A stretch of DNA of 64,000 nucleotides, from positions 4,629,501 through 4,693,500 of the forward strand of contig JBBMNZ010000027.1 in NCBI GenBank assembly GCA_037954325.1, given 5' to 3'. A program made the position numbers and the translations under genes. Positions within the stretch are counted from its first letter, which is position 1; the number at the start of each line of letters is the position of its first letter. This document shows positions 24,421-38,534 of the stretch, in pieces. The stretch is from Fistularia commersonii (Eukaryota; Chordata; Actinopteri; Syngnathiformes; Fistulariidae). The notes below the pieces were generated by a model. That model was not told the origin of the DNA and ran no database searches. It saw nothing but the letters and a program-made list of their open reading frames with translations.

Positions 24421-27180
24421 TTTCTATATGATGGCAAGTCATCCATCACACTAAAAAGTTCTCTACTGCCCCTCGCTTATCCACCTCTTCTCTTCGAAAG
24501 ACTTCCCCTGCGCCTTCTCCTTTCGCCTGACCTCATGCTCTCTCGCTCATTTTCTGCCCCCTGACTCCGCGTCCCCTCCTTCCCGTCACTCTCAGTCAGG
24601 ATAAAAAAAATAGGTCAGCGTGTGAGTCGCCGAGAAAAAGAACAGGAGAATAAACAGGGGAGGGAGATCAAGAGCGTTTTACACCCGGTATAAATATTTG
24701 CATATATGTGGCTTGAACACGTGGAACACACATGAAGAAGAAGGAGATGGGAGAACTTGTCTGCACACATGCATATGAGACCCACATGCAAGCATGCACT
24801 CAAACACCAGCCTGCAACGGCTTTATCGGGGGCATTCGGGCTGGCAGAGTGTTGGAATGAGTGAAGAGACCACCCTTCAACCAGGAGAGCTGGGGGCAAG
24901 CCCTCATGTCAATAACCATCAGCACCGCTTCTCTGTCCTTGAGCAAGATATCGAATCCCCGAGCAGCTCTGAATGCCATGTGTTTCAAATTAAAAACTTC
25001 CCATGTGTGTATCACTTCGTTATTATACGAAGCAAATCAGCGGACACGGAGAAAAGGTTTCACCGGGGTTGATGTCGTCAAACTGTTAACTTTCCATCAG
25101 CTGACCGAGTGCCGAGTTGTGCCGGTCAATCGCAGCTGCTTTCAGTCTGCACCCGCCCACCTACCCTCCCCCGCCCCCCCCATTAATGATAAACATGCAA
25201 ACACCCAGCAATGCACGCCGAGCGCGAAGGCCGTGATAGATGGACAGGTGAGGAGACCTTGTCACCACGAGGTTGATATGTGATAGCTCCTATGGAACAC
25301 TCGGGTGCTGACAGGAAGATAACACAACACGTCAGATAAATCAAACCTAATCTCTCTTGATGATGGTTCTGATATTCAGTTCAAACTGTGAAGAGAAGAG
25401 AAACTGTAAACAGGCTTAGCTTCCAGTTCTTTAAGACTTCAATACAGATTTGTCGTATTTTTACACGCAAAAAGAAGGAAAAATGCAATTACAACTGTCC
25501 TGATTTTGCAAGAACAGACGCTGATACTCCTTAGAAATATGTACAATCCTGCTAAATTGCACTCGGTGGCTGCACTCCTGAACAAAGCCTATCACTGCTG
25601 CCTTAAAAGGAAGGAAACGTCCTGCAGAGACGGAGACACGGACGGGACAAGCTCTTTGCCGTCCTCCCCTCTCTGCACAGTCGTGTTCTCTCGGCTCTCA
25701 ATCCCACCTCTGCATCTGGCCGAACTTCTCCATCTCTGGAAGTAACGCTGTGTTCAAAATCAACACAAATTCAGAATAATATTTTGTCACCCAACTTCTA
25801 CAATTTGTTCTCGTCCCTCGGAAAGAGAAAACATGGACACGGACACGCAAATGTGTTATGATAAAAGAAAGATTCAACACGAAGGCAAAATGTTTAGAAA
25901 AAAAGAAAATTTGGGTTTTGATTTTTTCAATTGGAAAAGAGGTTACTTTTAACAATGAAATCCTGCAGTGACGAACCAGAGAAGTCCAGGTGAGAGTGCC
26001 AGAGTGCAGCTATGCACTCAGGTGAGGGCTTCAAATTGACCCACTTGGTAAAAAATTACAGAATTTAAAGGAAATAGTGAAATCTCTGGGAGTCTAAAGC
26101 TCAAATTAGCGGTTGGAATGAAAAGACAGGAGACGGATACCGGAGGGCAGCTGAGATGAATGATGAATCAGATGAAGAGCATGAACAGACCAGAGCGCCA
26201 GACAGGAGAGAGGACCCGTATGAGAGAACCAGAAAAGAAAGGTAAAAACAGTGATGTAATTCATTATTCCCCCTGTCTGCAAATCCATGAGATTGGTCAT
26301 TGACAGATCTGGTAAAAGAATGTTGTTTCCTTGCAATTCTACAAGTAGACATGCATGGCCCAGGTATTTGTTATTGCCATCAAAAAAGAAACTCAACAAC
26401 AAAAACGGCATTCAGTGCCCCGCACGAACTCTTCAGTGCCCGGCTGACTGTTTATCCTTTCACCCCTCTGCCTTGTTGCATATTTGGCTGCAGCAGCAGC
26501 TGTGTGAGGAGAAGCAGCTCCAGAACACCACAGCTCACTATCTGCTCAGTACCAAAGGGGAAACACAGTCCGTCAGTGACGAGATGGTGAACATAGTGGC
26601 CCATTTAGGAAGTGGAGCGCTGAGTGACATCTCTCTTGGTTGTAGCGGAAGAAAGAGCGAGACAAAACCTGAAACACGGCTTCGTCTTTGTCACTCGGCA
26701 ACAAATGGAGCATCTGATCTAAAGGTGTTGGATATTGCAGTGTTGTAGTTACATGTTGTTTTCAAAAGTCAGCTTGTCCAGGTTGAAAAGCATCCGTCGT
26801 CCGCACATCTCCAAACACACGTCAAACCCGATGTTTCCCTTTTCACCAGAGACCGCGTAAAGCAGACAAATCGGGCAACGTGACTGAGAGCGGCCCCAAA
26901 CCATATAAAAAAAAATATAAAATATAAAATTCTTCTTGAGTTCGAAAAAAAAAGGCACATTCGAAGGCATGAAACATTAGACTCAATAACCAGAAAGTTC
27001 TTCTGTCATGGAGATGATGTGTAAAATGAATGTTGGATTTGCAGGAGCGGCAGGCAGGATCTTGTGTCGCTTTAGCAGCGAAGTTGGCAAGTGCGACCCC
27101 TGACATCATCTCTCCCGCTGGAAAAATTAAGGTGGGTCGAAGGCTCGCTCTCTCTCTTTTCACGACACGAAAAATTTCAG
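24421..27180. other. Gene-free sequence
   Basis: Mixed sequence. Open frames of 140 codons (24861-25283) and 153 codons (26287-26748) have no family resemblance or codon bias. Purine-rich patches occur at 24600-24750 and 26100-26240. Confidence 0.5.
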
Positions 27181-27361
27181 GGGGTGATGACAGCCACTCA
27201 CGCAGAATATAAATAAAAACATATTCATGAAAGAGCGGAAACTGACAAGTGTTATGATTGAAGGCCACTGACATCATGAAGGACTGCCTGGGTGCAGAAC
27301 CAGGAGGCCCAGAGTCAAAGAAGCGCCGGATGCCAAGACAGTCAGCTCATGCACGACAACC
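27181..27361 (+). CDS. Candidate first coding exon, unidentified
   Basis: A pyrimidine stretch (CTCTCTCTCTTTTC) lies before an AG at 27179-27180. ATG at 27276 opens a frame starting MKDCLGAEPGGPESKKRR, then MPRQSAHARQP, and running directly into a strong donor CCG|GTAAGG at 27362. The peptide is basic with a KKRR cluster that could act as a nuclear localisation signal. Two short upstream ATG frames precede it. A stop lies in frame just upstream of the ATG, consistent with an initiating exon. No partner exon was found and the family is not recognised. Confidence 0.2.
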
Positions 27362-28258
27362 GGTAAGGAAGAAACCCCGAATATTCAGCTCTCTGAAAAT
27401 CACACATCTCCATTTGCTTGCTTTTTATCTTACCTTGTGATTGTTTATCAGATGTTGTAAACATTGAGCATTTGGAGCTGTGACATGAATTAACTCAACG
27501 ATGACTGTAATTAAGAAGAAAAAGAAAGTAAAACGAGCACACGCAGTGGTGAAAATTTAAACAAGTCCAATAGAAACGTGGGAGCATACCAACATGTCAG
27601 GATGATGGTTTGTCCTTTCTGGGGCTTTGTAGAGGCAACATGGCCAAGCCGGAGGAGTAGGTCATGAAAACACAGTGATTCTTCAGCTGGATTTAGACTG
27701 TTACATAATATTTGTGTGCAACTTGACATGAAAACAATGTCGGATCCTACATGACTCTATGCGGTCTGTCTCCCAATAGAGAATTTCTTTTCCTTATTGC
27801 ACTTGAGTTTCCACCTCAACTCCTCCAGTTTGAAATCATCCACTCAGCCGTACTTGTTAAAATGCAGAGCTTTATTCCAGCACCTTTTAACTTCCGCTGC
27901 CATCTGCTGTTTTTGGATTTAATTGTGGCAAACGTTAGCTGCGGGGAATAGTTCGTATGGGGCCGCTGCAGTTTCATGAACCAAGCCTTAGCGTCAGGTG
28001 AAATACACAAATGGAACACAGGGTTAAGAATATCACATTGAATTCCTGCCAAAAAGAGCCATCTAAATTCTTCCCAGCTTCCCCAGTAACTTATCTCTGA
28101 GTGCAACGGGTTAAAGGCCTGCTTGCACCTCCTCCCTGCTCGGCCCAGTGTAACCCCCAGACTCCATGTATAAGGCTTCAAATGCCCTCTGTACCGCAGG
28201 GTAATTGAGTGGTGGACAGATAAGGAAACTGGCTCGGCAGAACTGCTGGTATGAGTGG
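27362..28258. other. Gene-free; long antisense open frame judged spurious
   Basis: A 238-codon minus-strand frame spans 27816-28532, but it has no domain and crosses a poly-A run and the G-run tract. The part at 28080-28250 is complex and could be regulatory. Confidence 0.45.
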
Positions 28259-28298
28259 AGGGGGGAATGGGGCCGGGGCGTGGGGGTGGGCCGGGGGG
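28259..28298 (+). other. Strong G-quadruplex cluster
   Basis: Six G runs of three to six bases lie within about 40 bp, separated by loops of one to four bases, on the plus strand. It is the densest G-quadruplex motif in the window. Confidence 0.8.
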
Positions 28299-31679
<3,381 letters not shown>

Positions 31680-32000
31680 AGAAGAGGAGAGGCTGATCTT
31701 GTGATTGCTGGCAAAGGAAAAGTGGGCTTTTAACAATATCGTCTGGTAGCGGCTGATGCACAATGTTGAATGAATTCCATTAGAGGCTAAATTACCTTTA
31801 ATAATAAAACAACAGGCAATTACTGGAGTGCCATTAGCAGAGTACGGAGGTGTTTTGCTCGTGCGTGTGGCACAGGCTAAACATATGGTTCGGCTCACAG
31901 CGAGGCCACCGTTATAAAGCTAACATTGTCATGACTGATGTATGGCGGCGAGGTAGTGAGCACTGAAAGATCCATTTGTCTTCTCAATTAAAGCTGCGAG
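31680..32000. other. Candidate regulatory element
   Basis: A complex, repeat-free 320-bp block with TTAATAATAAAAC, CAATTACT and TCAATTAAAGC homeodomain-type cores and no good open frame, flanked by low-complexity sequence. Confidence 0.25.
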
Positions 32001-32015
32001 GGGGAAGAGAGGAAC

Positions 32016-32046
32016 GGGATATGGGGTGCGGGGAGGCGAGGGGGGG
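32016..32046 (+). other. G-quadruplex motif
   Basis: G runs of 3, 4, 4 and 6 are separated by loops of 4, 3 and 6 bases. It directly follows the candidate regulatory block. Confidence 0.7.
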
Positions 32047-32376
32047 TACCCCTTGTGCGGTCCGCACTTAGGAACATGTGGCGGGGGGCAAATCGGGCCG
32101 ATGTATGTGTTTGCGAGGGAGAAAGATTGAACAAGTGTGTGAGACAGTTGGATGCAGGCCAGCTCAGCCTGGGAGTTGTTTTGGCAGCCCTTTTCACCTA
32201 AATGCCCCTACCCTCCCACTCTACTCCTTCTTTCATATCTTTTCCTCGCCGTATTCCCCACCCCTCTCCGTTTTGCCATGTAGTCAGGAATCTCTTCCCT
32301 GGGGCAGAGGCCACTTTAATGTGGGAAGCCTGGCAAAGGCAATCAGAGACCCAGACTCTTCTACGCCATACAAGCT

Positions 32377-32438
32377 CACACACACACACACACACAGACG
32401 CGCACACACGCACACACGCGCGCTTAGACATAGACACA
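32377..32438. repeat. (CA)n / CACGCG compound microsatellite
   Basis: About ten CA units followed by CG-containing variants (CGCACACACGCACACACGCG). Confidence 0.93.
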
Positions 32439-34520
32439 CGCTGAGTGGGCTCTTATCTCACTTGACGACATGGCATGTATGTTCTCTATTTCCCTCCGTG
32501 ATCTAACACTGTCTCACCATCAAGTACTACAACATAGATAAGCCCCAACAAGGGAAAAGGGGAAGACTGGAGCTATTATTTCAAAGCTTAAAACTCCACA
32601 AACCAGTATCTTTCCATTAGGGTAAAGTTTTCTACAACTGGTTGAATAATTATACTATCTACAAAGACATTCTTTGATGCTTGTCAGCTCATCCGGTCCA
32701 TACATGCAGTTTTTCATGTTATTTTATCTTGGAAATTAAGTGAAGCACAGAACCACTTAGGAAGTTCTGTTTGTAGCTGTGAGAATGTATTAATTGGGGT
32801 AACTGATGAATCACTCGCTGCGGTTAGTTGTGTGACCTGAGAGCTTGATGTGTTCACCCCCAGATGTTCAGCGCCTATATTTAAAAAAAAAACGAAATGT
32901 ATTCAGTCTCAGAGTCATTTTGGTTCACAGTTCCACCTATAATGTTGAATTCGATGTGACCGGCAACTCAAGTCACTGCATCGTGATTGACAGCAACTTG
33001 TTTACACGATGGGTAAAGCAGAAGGGTAAATTTCATTTTTTCTCACAATGGGACACATGTGACATTACTGACATGGGCCAGCCATCAGACTTTTTAGCAT
33101 GACATGGTTGATTGCTGCCCACAGGGGGCCACAAGCATAAGAAAACATTCACCCAAACTGAGTCTCTGTCCGTCTGTCATTCAGAGCCTGAGGTGGTCTG
33201 GACTAAATAACCACCGAGACTAAACAACTCTTTGCAAGATCTCATTTGTTCAGCTAAGTAATATATAAATTATCGCCAAAGCCTTAAGAAAAAACAAGTT
33301 TACAAATAACGGCAAACCACTGCCAGAGATGTTCAGCGTGAACTTCAAACATAAATATGCATAAAATGCACAACATGTTGTAAGACATGCTCTTGATATC
33401 AGTGGAATAACATATGGGCATTATTTTAATGTGGTCAATCTTTGATCAGTGCTAAATTTTACAGTGTGACTCATACTTATTTCAAATCATTTTTTCTTTT
33501 TTTCTAATTTTCTCTGGAATCCATCCTATTGTGAACTTTCCAAATTCACTTCCTTCTTGTAGATGGTTCCACTGATTTCTTCTTCACACACGCCTTTTAT
33601 CCCAGGGGGCCTCAGAGCTCCCGACGCACTGGGATGCTGAGTCACCTTTTCTTTTTTTTTTAACTTTTAGACCGAACTTTTACATCAGTTTGGACTCTGT
33701 GTGTTTTTTGAGTCCGCTGGTAGAGCTTATGTTACTGAAGTAAAGTAAATTTAACTTTGACGTTCAATAAATAATGCAGGATTTAGCAATGCGTGCTTAC
33801 ATGGAGCTTTACGTGCCTGATATTCTTATTCAGTTTACATTGGCTGAATTCAGTGCTTTGTAGTAATTCTGGCACCTGTATTTTTACTGAGGGAATGTCT
33901 GTTGGCTTCCTTTTTAAACTGCTAAAGTTCACAACCATTTAAACGAGGAGGAGTCTTCATGACCATTTTAATGTTTTGCAGCATATTGTAAATTTTAGAT
34001 TAAATTTCATTCGACAGTTTGCCTTTGCTATAATAGTGCACTTCCTTTTATCATTTATATTCCCATTTGTATGTCCAGTCAATACCGTGTTTTGTGCTGC
34101 ACAGCTCAGTTTCACTGAGAGATGGGATGGAGGGATGCAGACTGTGACCGTTGCTCGCAGGACGCCAGAAAAATAAACCCTGCAAATCCTCATCACCAAT
34201 GTGCGGCTCACTCATTGATCACGCAATGCAGAATAAAGGGGGGCAAAAGTCGGGCCGGCTCATTTATAAGAGCGTTGAGTAAACAAGTCAGAGGGCCGAT
34301 GTTTGTGCAAATAACTGGTGTTTATCATTTTTAATAATATATAGACATTGGAAATAAACAATGGGAAATTCAAGCATAAGCAAAACAAAAAAATCTGCTG
34401 ACATGCCACCAGCAGTCTGTGACTTTCTCTCGTTGTTAGCTAGAGGAACAGCCTTTTACTTTATTAACCACTGGAATTAACCATCAGCCTAGATAGGGTG
34501 GAAAAAAACGCATCTATTTC
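32439..34520. other. Gene-free A+T-rich sequence
   Basis: Nothing recognised. Poly-T stretches near 33490 and 33650. Confidence 0.6.
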
Positions 34521-34561
34521 ACAGCAACCCTATGTTGCTGGCATCAACATAGGGTTTCTGT
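34521..34561. other. Near-perfect 41-bp inverted repeat (hairpin)
   Basis: AACCCTATGTTG (34526-34537) and its exact reverse complement CAACATAGGGTT (34545-34556) flank a 7-base loop. Past one mismatch, ACAG (34521-34524) pairs with CTGT (34558-34561). The stem is 16 of 17 base pairs. Confidence 0.85.
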
Positions 34562-35214
34562 ACTGTCTTATACAAAGCAGAATAGAATGTAAATTGCAAT
34601 TGACTGTCTTCCACATCCTTACAGTCCAAGGAAACCCGATTAAATCAGACCTGCGTCCATGATCCCTACTTGGCAGATAATCTGCCCTTATGGATAGCTG
34701 CGGAAGGTATTTAGGAATATGTATAGAATTATACACTAAGTGTATCATTAAAAAGAATAAAAAGAATAGCTTTCATATCACAGCTGCATTTAAAATAAAT
34801 GCAAAATTGAAAGCGATGCCTGATACAGCTGTATTTCCAGGCCGCGTACATCCGCAGAAACCCACTGGCTGCGCTAACGCTACATAGAAACCCTAATAAA
34901 GGCACTATTGTTCGTAAGCGTACTATTCCTTCCAACAGCTCCTAATTGGCCATCGCCTGATCCCGCCTCGGCGCTACACTGTTGGTGGTATGCAGTGAAA
35001 CGGAATAGCACTTCTAAGGGGCACAGGGGAAGTGCACTATATGCTCGGTGTGTGATACTTTTTAATTCAAGGTCTCATCCAATTCCCTGTTGCCGTTTGT
35101 GCTGGAACATCTGGAGCAGGCGTTAGCCTTCTGTCTGTGCTCCATGACTTGCTGGCAGCCTTAAGAGTACCGACCTGAACACAACTCATTGGTTGTCTGA
35201 AAGGCCGCATCCAA
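34562..35214. other. Gene-free sequence
   Basis: Nothing recognised. Confidence 0.6.
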
Positions 35215-35455
35215 GTTGAAGAAGAAATACCTTTATTGTCACATTCGCTTATACGTGGAGCACTAGATCAGCAAAATTTGACCACTGCATTTAACCCATC
35301 ATGGGTGAACCATGAGAAGAAGGCGCCGGGGGAGCAGTTAGGGGTTCAGTGTCTTGCTCAACAACACCTCAACCGGCTGGGTGGAGTGCAGGAATGGAAC
35401 CAAGAATGTTCGGTTGCAAGGACGACTGCTCTAAAGCCCCGAGCCACGTTGTTAG
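35215..35455 (+). mobile_element. Teleost-type short dispersed repeat
   Basis: It starts TTGAAGAAGAAATACCTTTA and continues through TGCATTTAACCCATCATGGG, a short GGGGAGCAGTTAGGGG block and CTTGCTCAACAACACCTCA. It ends in a degenerate GGAACC...TTCGGTTGCAAGGACG and GACTGCTCTAAAGCCCCGAGCC segment. This ordered set of motifs is common in dispersed repeats of teleosts. No coding capacity or clear target-site duplication was seen. A fragment of the same tail lies at 58374-58456. Confidence 0.6.
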
Positions 35456-36791
35456 TCGTGTAATTAATACCTGTAAAGTCAGAAACCTCATTCAGCCTTT
35501 TTTTTCATCCCGATCAGCCGCCACAAAAGCAGGCTGATATATACAGCTGATAGATAAGGGTGGAGGGTGTCCAAGAGGCTTTCCTGTTAACGAATAAGCG
35601 AAGGCATGACTACACAAGAGGGAACACCGTGCGGCTTTATATCTAACCTCCTTAAACAAGACTCTGGCCGCATTTCCCTTTGTATTTATTGTGAAAATGT
35701 ATAATAACTTAAGCAAGTGGTTTATGGCGGAAATGGTTTGAGCGTGGTCCTCTTGTGTGAAACTGAATCCTCTCCTGCATTATGGAAATGTGAGGCTCAG
35801 AGCGAGTGCAAAGCAAACTGAGGCGGCTCTAATAGTGTGGTGCGCTCTAATGAAATCAGCAACCCAAGGCCTCATGAATGAGATCCATCCACGGCTTTTT
35901 CGTTTCCCCGACATCCTCACCCAGGCCGTCTTGTCAATTGGGCGTTCCAGTGCTGGTTTTAAGCAGAAAAGGCCGCTAAAAAGGATGGGAGGCTATCTCG
36001 GCATCAGCAACGTTGCGGTATTCCAGAGGAACTGCGTTTTCCGCCCCAGCTTTAGATTGAGAACAGCACGGGAAGCGATGTAGAATGAAGTGAATCAAAG
36101 GCTACTGTATTTATATATCAAACACACAGACGGGGCTGGAGTCAAAGACAATGCCAAGAATTGTAATGTGAAGTTTGCATGGATCGTTTGATTAGAAACA
36201 GGACAGAATAACAAAAAAAGGATTGTCTAATGGTTATATGTTTGTCTCTGTTTTCTCCTCCGTCTTGCCACACTGGAAACTCTTAAAATGCAGCTGTGTT
36301 TCAAGAAAAAAAAAAGATGTTATCCCTTTAATGATATGGTATTAACAAACTGTATCGGCCCAAGCTAATTTTCAAATCGCAGACGGAACCCACAGATATT
36401 AAACTGTTACTTCAGAATCGGTTGTGGAAATTAGACAGAAGGCAAAACAGCACAGCGCTGTTTTTAAACACAAGTTAAAAAGCCACCTGCGTAACTTGCC
36501 AAACCTTCGTTTAAGGTGATCGTTTGATTTATCGACATCTGAAACACGCCGACAAGGAGTCGGATCATTTCAAGAGAGGAGAATTGGTGATGTAAAAGAC
36601 ACCCACAGAGCCATGCAGACGAAGAAACCCTTAGGAAGTTCTGGGTTAATTAGATTTGTCCTACAACGCAGTGCAGCCCTTTCCACTTCAAATATTTAGG
36701 GATCACACGTCAGGAAAACAGACATTTGAGACCTCTCTGAGAGCTGACTAACATGAATTCTCCTCATACTGTGCCGCTCCCCCAACTGCCT
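35456..36791. other. Gene-free; complex block at 35790-36080
   Basis: The block is repeat-free and relatively G+C-rich, with one 108-codon open frame lacking splice support. It could be regulatory. Confidence 0.4.
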
Positions 36792-36833
36792 GCACACACA
36801 CACACACACACACAAATACACACACACACACAT
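36792..36833. repeat. (CA)n microsatellite
   Basis: Two CA blocks separated by AATA. Confidence 0.95.
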
Positions 36834-37400
36834 ACCCCCGAGTCAGACACACAACACAAACAGAAGGCTAGAATTAAAGTACTTGAGCACTCAACCACAT
36901 AAGCACCGATCCACTCTGTATCTAAGGAGAGGAGAGGAATTTCGGTGAATTAAAATTAAATGGTTGTGATTCATAATTAATAATACTCTTGAGGGCCTTC
37001 ATGGGGCTCCAGTTTGGAAACTGAAATTGGATCTGTTGATCTAGATAATTAAATGATGTACGGTACATTTTAGTAAATTCCGAATTATATCTTGACATCC
37101 TATATTTTTTCATATCCTCTTGTGCATGTCTGCAGTAAAACATGGTTATAAAATATAGATGGTGCTAAAATTGTTCTCCAGCCCAGGTCTTCAGTGATGT
37201 GCGTATGCGTGCGTGTGCATGTGCGCGCGTTCATAGCTGATTTGTGAATGGCAGTTCTGTATAAAAGCTCCGTGCCGAGTGCTCTGCTCCGTGATGGGTC
37301 ACAGAGGAACCCTGATTCTCTTTGACCCCATCTGACACTTCAGGGACACTCTCTGGTTACTGTTTCCTCAGACTTCTGCCTTAACCCCAGCCAATACTAA
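36834..37400. other. Gene-free sequence
   Basis: TATAAAAG occurs at 37260 after a TGCGTG-rich patch, without a supporting downstream frame. Confidence 0.5.
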
Positions 37401-37409
37401 CACACGCAT

Positions 37410-37434
<25 letters not shown>
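37401..37434. repeat. (CA)n microsatellite
   Basis: About 13 CA units with a CGCATA interruption. Confidence 0.95.
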
Positions 37435-37440
<6 letters not shown>

Positions 37441-38394
37441 GAATACAGAAAAAACACAGAAACCGTACAAATAGAGACACAAAAGCGGGAAGGCAGAGAA
37501 TGTGAGAGGAGAGAGACCAGTGGACTAGAGGAAAAATAAGGAGAGACAGATTTGCACTGAAAGCAGCCGTGCACATGTTTGCAGCTTGAGAACAGGCCTG
37601 TCCTACTATCTCTCTTTGTCCTTTACAGCTCTACAAGGCCTGGGAGACATTTTATAGTAGCAATCACTCAGATCCCCTTGGCTTTTATTCCATCTCTGGA
37701 TTCCACGGGGTTGTATTCCATTACTGCGTCTATATATAGATGGAGGAAAAACTTGGACACTTGAGAAACACCAGCAATTAACAAATTCCTTTCTTGGAAT
37801 TAAGACCACCACAAAATGCATAGAAAGCTTTCATTTCCTTCTAATGAAGTGGAATCTGAAGTGAGATCACACAGTGATGCCAATTCTTCCCTAAATGTAT
37901 TGGATACAATCTTTTAAGAGACAAAGATGTTTCCAAATCTTGCTGACGCTGTTCTTGTAGGTTCTCTAAATGTTTGTCTCTGTTTAATATTGAGTGACAT
38001 AACAGGTCTTTTGTACCACAGCGACATGTGATGAGGACGAGAGTGTTATGCTGCTATTTGATCTCCAGAGTGAATGTTGTTTCTGTCTGGGGGGGGTGGA
38101 AGCGGGGGGTGCTTTTCACTGAGCCTGCTGTGTCTGCTCAGGACCACACAGCCATGAAGCCTGGGACCCTGGGACCCCAAATCATTAGATATAAGGGGGC
38201 TGTAAGGCTGCCCTTCATGGACCCCGGCCCATCCCCGATTTCTGCCTCGGCAGGACTGTTTTAGCCCAATCATATGCTACCAGCTGACAGACAGATGCAT
38301 CAATTATGAGCATTTAGTGCAACAGATATGTGAAAATATGTGAAAGGGCAACAGGCACACTAATGTGCCTCTTGAATGATGAACTGCTCATTGT
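37435..38394. other. Gene-free sequence
   Basis: Nothing recognised; a G-rich patch near 38090-38110. Confidence 0.6.
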
Positions 38395-38498
38395 ATGTGT
38401 GTGTGTGTGTGTGTGTGTGAGCGAAAGAGAGTGAGAGGCTGACGGCAAGAGAGAGAAACATGAAGGCGGTTGGAGAGAAAAGTACAGATGATATACTC

Positions 38499-38533
<35 letters not shown>
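38395..38533. repeat. (GT)n microsatellite, purine patch and T34 homopolymer
   Basis: GT units at 38395-38418 are followed by a GAGAGA-type patch and an uninterrupted run of 34 T at 38500-38533. On the minus strand this would be a long poly-A tract, but the adjoining sequence is not a recognised retroposon. Confidence 0.95.

Positions 38534-38534
<1 letters not shown>

Noticed and set aside
26287..26748. 153-codon plus-strand open frame
   Set aside because: Starts mid-sequence without promoter or acceptor, has no family resemblance and ordinary background codon use.
37260..37267. TATAAAAG followed by a start-site-like region
   Set aside because: An isolated TATA box with no upstream motif pair, open frame or donor; such matches occur every few kilobases.
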